Shown here: positions 37,557 to 45,319 of the stretch, piece by piece
Layout of the letters: every line of letters begins with the position of its first letter
Numbering within the stretch: the first letter of the stretch is position 1
Assembly (NCBI RefSeq): GCF_007483665.1
Contig: NZ_ML660184.1
Location: 226,932 to 290,931, forward strand
DNA from: Catellatospora sichuanensis
GTDB lineage: Bacteria > Actinomycetota > Actinomycetes > Mycobacteriales > Micromonosporaceae
Direction of reading: 5' to 3'
Length of the DNA: 64,000 bases
Made by a program: the position numbers and the translations under genes
The notes under the pieces: model-generated
Told to the model about the DNA's origin: nothing
The model's input: only the letters and a program-made list of their open reading frames with translations
The model's database searches: none

Positions 37557-37649
37557 ACCTGGCGCCCTGCATCGATCCCACCGGCAATCGTCGGGAATGG
37601 GCGCCAGGTCTCGCCGGCCCGACTGCGACCGCCGCACCGGGCCGGCGAG
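37557..37649. terminator. double hairpin between convergent cellulase and ebo operon
   Basis: Two adjoining hairpins: 37557-37567 with 37599-37609 (11-bp arms ACCTGGCGCCC), then 37610-37621 with 37638-37649 (12-bp arms CTCGCCGGCCCG). Both lie between the ends of convergent genes. Confidence 0.7.
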
Positions 37650-37663
37650 GTCCTCCCCGCCCT

Positions 37664-39049
37664 TCAGAGGCCGGATAGGCGGAGGAGGAGGGGTTTGACG
37701 TCGGTGGCGGCGAAGGCGTCGCGGTGTTGGGTGGGGTCGGAGCAGATCAGGAGGGGGCCGTCGGCGGCGTCGGCGGGCAGGCGGCCGTGTGAGCCGCGGA
37801 CGGCGCGCGCGCCCGCGTCGAGGCCGACCACGTTCATCAGGTAACGCATGCCGGCCTTCTTGCGCAGCAGGGCGGTGGCGGCACGGCGCTTGGCGGCGGC
37901 GGGGGCGGCCGGGTCGAAGAACAGCTCGGCGGGGTCGTAGCCGGGCTTGCGGTGGATCTCGACCAGGCGGGCGAAGTCCGGGGCTTTGGCGTCGTCGAGC
38001 CAGTAGTAGTAGGTGAACCAGGCGTCCGGTTCGGCGACGAGGACCAGCTCGCCCGAGCGCGGATGGTCGAGTCCGTGGGCGGCCTTGCCCGCGTCGTCGA
38101 GCACCTGCGCCACCCCGGGCAGGTTCGCGCAGATCTTGGCGACGACGGCCCGATCGGCCGGGTCGGCGACGTACACGTGCGCGATCTGGTGGTCGGCGAC
38201 CGCGAAGGCCCGCGAGGTCCACGGGTCGAGGTATTCCATGCCGGCCTGGGTATGCACGCGCAGCAGCCCCTCGGCGCGCAACGCCCGGTTGACGTCCACG
38301 GGTCGGCGCACCGGGGTGATGCCGTACTCCGACAGTGCCACCACGGTCGCCCCGCGCGCCGCGGCGGCGTCGAGCAGTGGCTCGAGGACGCCGTCCAGCT
38401 CGGCCGCGGCCGCGGCCGCCTCGGGGCCGTACGGGCCGAAGCGCTGCAGGTCGTAGTCGAGGTGCGGCAGGTAGACGAGGGTCAGGTCGGGCTGGTGCGC
38501 GGCCATGATGTGCCGGGCCGCGGCCGCGATCCAGCGACTGGAGGCGATGCCCGCCCCCGGGCCCCAGAACTGGAACAGCGGAAACGTGCCCAGTTCGGCG
38601 GTGAGCGCGTCGTGCAGTTGCGGCGGGTCGGTGTAGCAGTCGGGCTCCTTGCGCCCGTCGGCCCGGTACACCGGCCGCGGCGTGACCGTCCAGTCCACGT
38701 CCGCGCCCATGGCGTACCACCAGCAGACATTGGCCACCGTGTAGCCGGGACGGGCCTTGCGCGCCGCCTGCCACACCTTCTCACCGCCGACCAGCGCGTG
38801 GTGCTGCCGCCACAGCAGCACCTCGCCCAGGTCGCGGAAGTACCAGCCGTTGCCGACCACGCCGTGCTCGGCAGGCAGCACGCCGGTCAGCAGGGTCGAC
38901 TGGGCCGAGCAGGTGACCGCCGGCAGCACCGTGCCCAGCGGCGCGGCGAAGCCGGTGTCGGCGAGTGCCCGCAACCGGGGCATGTGCTCCAGCAGGCGGG
39001 AGGTCAGCCCGACGACGTCGAGCACGACCAGCGGGGTCACGGTGTCCAC
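37664..39049 (-). CDS. ebo-cluster alkaline phosphatase/nucleotide pyrophosphatase-family protein
   Basis: 461 residues of the alkaline phosphatase superfamily (type I phosphodiesterase/nucleotide pyrophosphatase). Likely elements are VLDVVGLTSRLLEHMPRL at the start (metal Asp), AVTCSAQSTLLTG with the Thr or Ser nucleophile region near residue 47, YLPHLDYDLQRFGP near 195 (metal Asp and His) and ALSEYGITPV near 240. No signal peptide is seen. It is the last gene of the six-gene operon and overlaps the EboE-type gene by 13 bp; GTG 39049 follows AGGAGGT. It corresponds in type to the phosphatase gene of ebo clusters. The substrate is unknown, possibly a phosphodiester intermediate. Confidence 0.8.
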   Translation of the reverse strand: MDTVTPLVVLDVVGLTSRLLEHMPRLRALADTGFAAPLGTVLPAVTCSAQSTLLTGVLPAEHGVVGNGWYFRDLGEVLLWRQHHALVGGEKVWQAARKARPGYTVANVCWWYAMGADVDWTVTPRPVYRADGRKEPDCYTDPPQLHDALTAELGTFPLFQFWGPGAGIASSRWIAAAARHIMAAHQPDLTLVYLPHLDYDLQRFGPYGPEAAAAAAELDGVLEPLLDAAAARGATVVALSEYGITPVRRPVDVNRALRAEGLLRVHTQAGMEYLDPWTSRAFAVADHQIAHVYVADPADRAVVAKICANLPGVAQVLDDAGKAAHGLDHPRSGELVLVAEPDAWFTYYYWLDDAKAPDFARLVEIHRKPGYDPAELFFDPAAPAAAKRRAATALLRKKAGMRYLMNVVGLDAGARAVRGSHGRLPADAADGPLLICSDPTQHRDAFAATDVKPLLLRLSGL

Positions 39050-40254
39050 GGGCGGACCTCCTGCAGCTCCATCGTGCCGAGTGGTTCGGTGGGCCGGCCC
39101 GGGGCCAGCCCGAGCGCGATGAGCTCGTCGCGGGCGAACGCCAGCTCCGCGGCGATCCCTGCGGCCAGCTGCGCGGGGGTGACCGGCCGCTGCGCCGGGG
39201 GCAGCACGTTCCAGGTGTACGTCTCCACGTCGACGTGGTCGCAGCCCGCGGTCGGCCCGCCGAACAGCTCCTTCAGCGCCACCCGCAGCTCGGGCAGGGT
39301 GCTGCCGAGCGGCGCGGCGGGTTCGGCGTGCAGCGGCACGTGGTAGTGCACCCGCCACGGCTGCGGGGTGCGGCGCGGGCGCGGCAGCAGCCGATCGAGG
39401 GCCTCGCCGAGGTCGTCGGCGGCCTCACCGCGCGAGCCGCGGGTCTGGTGCAGGAAACGGGGTTCGTCGTAGCCGCGCAGCACGGCCTGCGCCGCGACCG
39501 GGTCGTCGGCGGTCAGCGCGGCGGAGATCTGCACCTTCATCACCGGCAGCCCGGCGCGGGCGAGCCGGGACAGCGCCGCGGCGGGCTCCTCCCAGGCGCA
39601 GGCCAGGTGCGCGAGGTCGAGGCATACGCCGAGCCAGTCGCCGTCCATGCCGGCCCACAGCCGGGCGGCCTGCTCGGTGGTCTCCACCACGCAGCCGGGC
39701 TCGGGCTCGAAGCCGACCTGCACGGTGCGACCGGTGCGGCCGGCGATGGCGGCCAGCCCGTCGGCCAGCTCGTCCAGCACCCGCCCGGCCGTGCCGGCGC
39801 GCTCGGTGTCCCAGGGCTCGCGCCAGGCCAGCGGGAGCGTCGAGATGGAGCCGCGCACCGCGTCGTCGGGCAGCAGATCGGCCAGCACCACGGCCAGGTC
39901 GAGGGTGTAGCGCAGGCGTTCCGGGGTGGTCCAGTCCGGGTGGTACACCGCGTGCTTGACGACCTCGGCCTGGAAGGACTGGTACGGGAAGCCGTTGAGG
40001 GTGACCACCTCCAGCCCGCGCGAGTCCAGCTCACGCCGCAGCCGGCGGCGCAGGTGCGGCTCGGCGGCGAGCGCGGACGCCGCGGGTGCGGCCAGCCACA
40101 GGCCCAGCCCCAGCACGTCGGCGTCCAGCTCACGGCGGATCGCCGTGCCGTACGTGTCGAGCTGCGCCACGATGCCGTCGAGGTCCTCGGCCGGATGCAC
40201 GTTGGTGCAGTAGCTCAGATGCACCGTCTGCCCGTCGGCATGAGCCAGCCGCAT
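39037..40254 (-). CDS. eboE: EboE-type TIM-barrel metabolite-traffic protein
   Basis: 405 residues of the xylose-isomerase-like TIM-barrel superfamily. Visible are HLSYCTNVHPAEDLDGI at the start, LNGFPYQSFQAEVVKHAVYHPDW near 105 (a hallmark of EboE), VQVGFEPEPGCVVET near 185, and VETYTWNVLP near 345. EboE is part of the ebo system, shown in a cyanobacterium to act in moving a scytonemin precursor to the periplasm; its catalytic role is unknown. ATG 40254 shares one base with the TatD-type stop (TGATG). Confidence 0.82.
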   Translation of the reverse strand: MRLAHADGQTVHLSYCTNVHPAEDLDGIVAQLDTYGTAIRRELDADVLGLGLWLAAPAASALAAEPHLRRRLRRELDSRGLEVVTLNGFPYQSFQAEVVKHAVYHPDWTTPERLRYTLDLAVVLADLLPDDAVRGSISTLPLAWREPWDTERAGTAGRVLDELADGLAAIAGRTGRTVQVGFEPEPGCVVETTEQAARLWAGMDGDWLGVCLDLAHLACAWEEPAAALSRLARAGLPVMKVQISAALTADDPVAAQAVLRGYDEPRFLHQTRGSRGEAADDLGEALDRLLPRPRRTPQPWRVHYHVPLHAEPAAPLGSTLPELRVALKELFGGPTAGCDHVDVETYTWNVLPPAQRPVTPAQLAAGIAAELAFARDELIALGLAPGRPTEPLGTMELQEVRPWTP

Positions 40255-41102
40255 CAGGCGCCCCCACGCTTGATCGAGTTCCCGGCGAAGTCTGCGGGCG
40301 AGTCGGCGTCGGCGAGGTCCAACCGCCCGGACTGGCCGTAGAACTCGACCGGGTTGCGCCACAGCACCCGGTCCACGTCGTCTTCGGTGAACCCGGCCGC
40401 GAGCATCGCCTCGCCGGTGCGCCGGGTGAGCAGCGGGTCGGAGCGGCCCCAGTCGGCCGCCGAGTTGACCAGCATGCGCTCGGTGCCGTGGCGGCGCAGC
40501 AGCTCGACCATGCGCGGCGGGGACATCTTGGTGTCCGGGTAGATCGAGAAGCCCAGCCAGCAGCCGGTGTCGCGGACCAGCTCCACGGTCACCTCGTTGA
40601 GGTGGTCGATCACCACGCGTCCGGGATCGATGCCGGACTCCTTCACCACGTCCAGGCTGCGCTGGGTGCCGCGGACCTTGTCCCGGTGCGGCGTGTGCAC
40701 CAGCGCCGGCAGGTCGAACTCGACCGCCAGCCCGAGCTGCGCCGCGAAGGCGAGGTCCTCCAGCGGCGTCATCGAGTCGTAGCCGATCTCGCCGACCGCG
40801 ACCACCGCGTCCTTGTCCAGGTAACGCGGGACCAGTTCGAGCACCTCGCGGCAGCGCGGGTCGTTGGCCTCCTTCGGGTTCAGCGCGATGGTGGCGTGGT
40901 GGCGGATGCCGAACTGCCCGGCCCGGAACGGCTCCCAGCCGATCAGCGCGTCGAAGTAGTCGGCGAACGAGCCGGGGCTGGTGCGGGGCTGGCCGAGCCA
41001 GAACGACGGCTCCACCACGGCGCGCACCCCGGCGGCCGCCATCGCCTCGTAGTCGTCGGTGGTGCGTGAGGTCATGTGCACGTGCGGGTCGAAGATGCGC
41101 AT
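40254..41102 (-). CDS. eboB: TatD-family metal-dependent hydrolase (EboB-type)
   Basis: 282 residues of the amidohydrolase superfamily. Metal ligands are HVH in FDPHVHMTSRTTDDY (residues 5-19), Glu in VAVGEIGYDSMTP (near 115), His in LVHTPHRDK (near 150), His in VVIDHLN (near 180) and Asp in SAADWGRSDPL (near 225). It is an EboB-type branch (EVGYD-like pocket, FSIYPDTKMSP). Ebo clusters carry such a hydrolase with unknown substrate. ATG 41102 overlaps the upstream stop by one base. Confidence 0.82.
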   Translation of the reverse strand: MRIFDPHVHMTSRTTDDYEAMAAAGVRAVVEPSFWLGQPRTSPGSFADYFDALIGWEPFRAGQFGIRHHATIALNPKEANDPRCREVLELVPRYLDKDAVVAVGEIGYDSMTPLEDLAFAAQLGLAVEFDLPALVHTPHRDKVRGTQRSLDVVKESGIDPGRVVIDHLNEVTVELVRDTGCWLGFSIYPDTKMSPPRMVELLRRHGTERMLVNSAADWGRSDPLLTRRTGEAMLAAGFTEDDVDRVLWRNPVEFYGQSGRLDLADADSPADFAGNSIKRGGA

Positions 41103-42607
41103 CAGATCCCCTTCTCTGCTTTGAGGCGGGCCAGCAGCGCCGCGGCGTCGGCCGGCAGCTCGCGCCCGGCGGCGTGGCGCTCGTCGGCGACCCCGGCCAG
41201 CATCGCGGCCAGCTCGCTGTCGGCCCGGTGGTCGAGGTCGTCGACGCAGGCCAGCGCGATGCCCATGAACACGCACTTGACCACCGCCTGCCGCCAGGCG
41301 GCCGCGTCCAGGTGCGCCGCGTACGGGCCCAGCGCGGCGGCGACCAGCCGGGTGTCGTTGGTGCGGATCGCGTCGTGCAGCAGCTCCACCGCGCTCGCGC
41401 CGACCGGCAGCAGCGGCAGCGCGCGCAGCACCGCCCGCTTCTCCGCCGCGTCGCCGTGCCGGTAGAGCGCGCGGGCCTGCACCACCGCGCGTTCGGCGGG
41501 CAGCGTGGCCAGCAGCACCGCGCGGGCCGCCTCGTCGGCCGTCCAGCCTGGCAGGACCTCGGCGCGCCCGCAGCGGCGGGCCGCGGCCGGGAACAGCCGG
41601 CTGATCACGGACGGGTCGGCGGCCACCCGGCGCAGCGCCTCGTCCAGCCAGCCGCCGTCGTCGACGGCGGCCAGCGCGGCGCGCAGCACCTCCGGTGCGG
41701 GCACCGCCCCGGCCGGGCGGCGCTGCCCGGGCGCGCGCTGTCCCAGCGCGGGGGCGCGGTCGGCCGTACCGCCGGACTGCCCGGCGGCGGCGCGCAGGAA
41801 CGTCAGCGAGCGCCGTGCGACGTCCGGCGCGGCGTGCGAGTGCCGGGGCAACTCCACCCCGACCAGGCCGCGGTATCCGGCGTCGGCCAGCGCCCGCAGC
41901 ACCGGCGGGAAGTCGATCTCACCCTCGCCGAACTCCAGGTGCTCGTGCACGCCCCGGCGCATGTCCTCGATCTGCACGTTGACCAGCCACGGCGCGGCCG
42001 ACACGACGCAGTCCGCGACCGGCTCGGGCTCCAGGCACCGGCAGTGCCCGATGTCGAGGGTCAGCCCGAACGCGCGCGGCATGCCCAGCGCCCGGTGCAG
42101 CGTCCGCCAGCCCGCCAGGTCCTGCACGAACATGCCCGGCTCCGGCTCGAAGCCGACCGGCACGCCCGCCTTGGACGCCGCCTCGGTGAGCCGGGCGCAG
42201 CCGTCGACCAGGCGGTCCCAGGCCAGCTGTGCGTCGACGGCCGGCGGTCGCACCCCCGACCAGCACGACACCGCCTCCGCGCCCAGGTCGGCTGCGATGG
42301 ACACCGCGCGCAGCAGGAAGTCCAGCCGCACCTCGCGCTCGTCGTGCAGCAGTGTGGGCGCGTGCTTGCGGCGCGGGTCGAGCAGGTAACGCGCGCCTGT
42401 CTCGATCACCACGGACAGGCCCAGCTCCATCAGCCGGGTGGCCAGGCCGGAGACCCGGCGGGCCAGGCCCGGGGCGTACGGGTCGAGGTGGTGGTGGTCG
42501 AGGGTGAGCGCGACGCCGTCGTAGCCGAGGTCGGCGAGCACGGCCAGCGCGTCACCGAGGCGGTGGTTGGCGAAGCCGTTGGTGCCGTACCCGAAGCGCA
42601 GGTTCAT
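41102..42607 (-). CDS. sugar-phosphate-isomerase-like TIM barrel fused to an EboA domain
   Basis: 501 residues with two parts. Residues 1-275 form an AP-endonuclease-2/xylose-isomerase-like TIM barrel (FGYGTNGFANHRLGDALAVLADLGYDGV; VPVGFEPEPGMFV near 148; GLTLDIGHCRCLEPE near 184; VGVELPRHSH near 250). A Gly/Ala/Pro linker leads to an EboA-type helical domain (about 310-501; AVVQARALYRHGDAAEKRAVLRALPLLP; AAWRQAVVKCVFMGIALACVDDLDHRAD). EboA alone is a separate small protein in cyanobacteria, so this is a fusion. It starts 4 bp inside the end of the UbiA-type gene. Confidence 0.8.
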   Translation of the reverse strand: MNLRFGYGTNGFANHRLGDALAVLADLGYDGVALTLDHHHLDPYAPGLARRVSGLATRLMELGLSVVIETGARYLLDPRRKHAPTLLHDEREVRLDFLLRAVSIAADLGAEAVSCWSGVRPPAVDAQLAWDRLVDGCARLTEAASKAGVPVGFEPEPGMFVQDLAGWRTLHRALGMPRAFGLTLDIGHCRCLEPEPVADCVVSAAPWLVNVQIEDMRRGVHEHLEFGEGEIDFPPVLRALADAGYRGLVGVELPRHSHAAPDVARRSLTFLRAAAGQSGGTADRAPALGQRAPGQRRPAGAVPAPEVLRAALAAVDDGGWLDEALRRVAADPSVISRLFPAAARRCGRAEVLPGWTADEAARAVLLATLPAERAVVQARALYRHGDAAEKRAVLRALPLLPVGASAVELLHDAIRTNDTRLVAAALGPYAAHLDAAAWRQAVVKCVFMGIALACVDDLDHRADSELAAMLAGVADERHAAGRELPADAAALLARLKAEKGI

Positions 42608-43818
42608 GTGGCCGAGATCCTCCGGACCAGGCGCCGGGCCAGCGGCGCGAGCGCGGCGAGGGCGAGGGCGGTGAGCCCAGCCCCGGTGCGGGCGGCCAGC
42701 GTGGCCTGCAACGTGGGCAGGCCGGTGATGCCCGAGCCGACGGCGGCGCGGACCCGGGCCGCGTCGGGCTGCGCAGCCGCGCGGGCCTGCGCCCGGCCGT
42801 AGTGGCTGAGATACCAGCCGGCCAGTGCCACGGGCAGCACGGCCCGCCAGCCCCTGGCCCGGGTGGCACCGGCCGCGGTCGCGGCGACGGCCACCGTGCC
42901 GGCCAGCGTCGCCACCGGCAGGTTCGCGTCCGCGCCGGACACCTCACGCCGGGACAGCGCGGTGACCGTGTACGTGTGCGCGGCGACGGTCAGCGCCGCG
43001 GGCACCGCCTTCGCCGCCCGGCCGGTCGACGCGCCGAGCAGCACGTCCAAGCCCCGGCAGGCGGCCATCACGGCGGGACCGGCCGCGGTGTTCTTGGCTT
43101 TCACGTCGTACGCCCACACGGTCGCGGCCAGCGGCACGGCCGTGGCCAGGCCGCGGCGGCCGCCCGCCCACGCGGCCAGACCCACTCCCGCGGCGGTGAG
43201 CCCGGCGGCCAGCCCGAGCGCGGTCCGAGGCGACACCCGCCCGCTGGGGATCGGCCGCTCGGGGCGCTCGACGGCGTCGAGGTCCCGATCGGCCCAGTCG
43301 TTGGCGGCCATGCCCGCCCAGTACAGGCACACCGACGCGGCGGCCAGCCCCGGCGTGCGCCGGTTCAGCGTTCCGGCGGCGGCCGCTCCCGCGATGACGT
43401 CTCCCGGCACCGAAAGCGCCGCGGGTGCTCGCACCAGTTCGGCGACGTCTCGCAGCACGGCCGTCCACCCGCCGCGAGACCGGCGTTGCGCGCCGGTCTC
43501 GCGCTCGGCCGCCCCGCTCCCGATGTCGGCTCGGCGTGCGGACGGCACGGCGGCTCCGCTCGCGGCGGCTGTCCCGTCCGCGGTCGACGGGCCGCGGCGA
43601 CGCCTCGCCCCCGCTCCGGGCACGGGGCCGCGGCGGATCTTGTGCAGTTCGCGTTGTTCCGGCGACACCGACTGCACAAGATCCAGCTCACGGGCCGGGC
43701 GGGCGTCCGACTGGCGCGGGTCGGCCGGGCGGGCTGGACGGCGCTGGCCCTGGGCGGCGCGCAGGGCGCGGGCGGCGGGTAGCGCCGCGGCGCGCTGCGC
43801 CTCGGAAGGCGCGGTCAC
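42604..43818 (-). CDS. eboC: UbiA-type prenyltransferase (EboC-type) membrane protein
   Basis: Up to 404 residues from GTG 43818, which overlaps the inositol-phosphate synthase stop by 4 bp. The UbiA core begins at about residue 122 (ELVRAPAALSVPGDVIAGAAAAG). The first Asp motif is NDWADRDLDAVERPERPIPSGR near 170, and the second Asp-rich position is degenerate (VWAYDVKAKNTAAGP near 235). Multiple hydrophobic helices follow. It probably joins a prenyl or isoprenoid chain to a polar acceptor in the membrane. Residues before 121 are low-complexity and contain a palindromic repeat (43635-43684), so a later start, e.g. GTG 43458 (284 residues), may be the true one. Confidence 0.75.
   Translation of the reverse strand: MTAPSEAQRAAALPAARALRAAQGQRRPARPADPRQSDARPARELDLVQSVSPEQRELHKIRRGPVPGAGARRRRGPSTADGTAAASGAAVPSARRADIGSGAAERETGAQRRSRGGWTAVLRDVAELVRAPAALSVPGDVIAGAAAAGTLNRRTPGLAAASVCLYWAGMAANDWADRDLDAVERPERPIPSGRVSPRTALGLAAGLTAAGVGLAAWAGGRRGLATAVPLAATVWAYDVKAKNTAAGPAVMAACRGLDVLLGASTGRAAKAVPAALTVAAHTYTVTALSRREVSGADANLPVATLAGTVAVAATAAGATRARGWRAVLPVALAGWYLSHYGRAQARAAAQPDAARVRAAVGSGITGLPTLQATLAARTGAGLTALALAALAPLARRLVRRISAT
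43635..43684. repeat. 14-bp inverted repeat within the N-terminal extension of the UbiA-type gene
   Basis: GGATCTTGTGCAGT (43635-43648) and ACTGCACAAGATCC (43671-43684) are perfect inverted arms with a 22-nt centre. It looks like an intergenic REP-type element that the coding frame happens to pass through. Confidence 0.75.
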
Positions 43819-44948
43819 GCCAGGCCCTCGACCATCCGGACCAGCGCGTCGAACTGGGCGGTCAGGCCGTGCTCGACGTCGCCGAGCGGGTCCTTGAAGA
43901 AGAAGGCCAGCTCCGGCAACGGGCCGCTGCGCCCGGCGCGGTGCGCGGCGGCGGTGAGCCGGACCAGGTCCAGCACCAGTGGGGCGGCCAGCGCCGAGTC
44001 GCAGCCGTGCCAGCTGAACTCCATGCGCATCGCGGTGCCGAGGAACCCGCGGAAGGTGATCAGGTCCCAGGCGGTCTTGAACTCGCCCAGGTCCTCGACG
44101 TACTCGATGCGGGTGTCGCCCTGCGGCTGGTAGCCCAGCGTCTCGGCGAGCACCCGCTGCTTGCTGGCGGCCTTGGCGGCGTTCGGCGCGGGCTGGGCCA
44201 GGTTGGCCCCGTCGCCGCCGCCGAGCAGGTTGGCCCCGGACCAGCTGCGCACGGCCAGGTGCCGCATCGCGAACATGGGCGCGAGCACCGACTTGACCAG
44301 GGTCTCCCCCGTCTTGCCGTCGTGCCCGGCGTACGGCACGCCGCGCTCGTGGGCGAGCTGCGCCAGTGCCGGCAGCCTGGCGCCGGTGGACGGGGTGAAG
44401 TCGACGAACGAGCACCCCGCGGTGAACGCCGCGTACGCGTACAGCGAGCTGGGCGGCAGCACCGGCACCGGCCCGCGCAGAGCCTCGCGCAGCACGTCGA
44501 GCGCGGCGTGCGCCTCGTGCGGCTCGGCGGCGGGCTCGGTGGACGACACGTTGACGACCACGACCCGCCCCAGCTCGTGGCGGCGGCGGAACTCGTCGAT
44601 GTCGGCCGCGATGAGCGCGGCGGTCTCGGCCTGCGTCGCGCCGCGCGGCGCGGGCCGCACTTCGGCGTCGAGCGCGGCCAGTTCCGGCTGCAGGGCGGTG
44701 ACCAGGCGGCCGGGCAGCACACCCGCGTCGGCGAGCGCGTCGGCCTTCTTGAGGATCGGGGTCGCGATCACGTCGTGCCCACCGAACACCAGGTCGGCCA
44801 GATGGGGCAGTTGAGGGTGCCGTAGCTGCGGCAGTTCCGTGACGCAACCGGTGGGCTCGGCGAGCCCCGCGCGCAGCGCGACGGCTCCGACCATGCTGGT
44901 GACGGCGACCGACCCCCGCCCACCGACCAGCCAAACACCTGTTCGCAT
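43815..44948 (-). CDS. myo-inositol-1-phosphate synthase-like protein of the ebo operon
   Basis: 377 residues. The NAD-binding start MRTGVWLVGGRGSVAVTSMVGAVAL, the middle GVPYAGHDGKTGETLVKSVLAPMF (equivalent to the GDDxKSG region, near residue 208), the WSGANLLGGGDGANL turn (near 240; the SYNHLGNNDG region of classic enzymes) and the lysine-bearing FFFKDP near 355 all fit the MIPS family. It would form a cyclitol phosphate from a hexose phosphate. It is the first gene of the six-gene operon. In cyanobacterial ebo clusters the matching place is taken by a dehydroquinate-synthase-like gene, another cyclising enzyme. ATG 44948. Confidence 0.82.
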   Translation of the reverse strand: MRTGVWLVGGRGSVAVTSMVGAVALRAGLAEPTGCVTELPQLRHPQLPHLADLVFGGHDVIATPILKKADALADAGVLPGRLVTALQPELAALDAEVRPAPRGATQAETAALIAADIDEFRRRHELGRVVVVNVSSTEPAAEPHEAHAALDVLREALRGPVPVLPPSSLYAYAAFTAGCSFVDFTPSTGARLPALAQLAHERGVPYAGHDGKTGETLVKSVLAPMFAMRHLAVRSWSGANLLGGGDGANLAQPAPNAAKAASKQRVLAETLGYQPQGDTRIEYVEDLGEFKTAWDLITFRGFLGTAMRMEFSWHGCDSALAAPLVLDLVRLTAAAHRAGRSGPLPELAFFFKDPLGDVEHGLTAQFDALVRMVEGLA

Positions 44949-45073
44949 GCGGTCTCCCGGGGAGATGGAGGAGAAACCAAGACAGATTACTTGATTTCGC
45001 CGAGACTACCCGGATTCGGACCTACCGGCGTTTTGCGAAACATCGTCGCAGCTCACCCCCGCGTTTCGAACGA

Positions 45074-45121
45074 AGGAAGGGCACCTTCTTATCGCTATGC
45101 GATGTAGAAGGTGCCCTTCTT
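45074..45121. repeat. palindromic repeat family A, copy 3
   Basis: 16-bp arms (45074-45089 and 45106-45121) with one mismatch and a 16-nt loop. The loop TATCGCTATGCGATGT shares CGCTATGCG with copy 1. Confidence 0.85.
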
Positions 45122-45158
45122 AACGCTCATTACGGCTCTGGCGCTCCGGCTGCGGACG

Positions 45159-45223
45159 AAGATCGCCGTTTCGGGTCAAGATCTGCGGTGCGACCGCAGG
45201 TTTCGACCGCAAACCGCGATCTT
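45159..45223. repeat. inverted repeat family D, copy 1
   Basis: AAGATCGCCGTTT (45159-45171) pairs with AAACCGCGATCTT (45211-45223), with one mismatch. The GATCGC.GTTT core recurs at 50396-50459 and 56649-56705. Confidence 0.6.
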
Positions 45224-45319
45224 GTCCTGAGCCCGGCGCCGAACCGCGTGCCGACGCGGCACGCGCACCGGCTCAGGGTGCTGGCCGGCGCGGGCCGGTG
45301 CCGCCGCGGAGCAGCGCCG

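Larger units (their letters stand above)
44949..45319. other. intergenic region upstream of the ebo-type operon
   Basis: About 370 bp without a gene, between the ebo operon start and the miaB end (both minus strand). It holds one family A repeat (45074-45121) and one inverted repeat of family D (45159-45223). The stretch 44975-45000 (TTACTTGATTTCG and neighbours) is the most AT-rich part and probably carries the operon promoter, read leftward. Confidence 0.6.
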
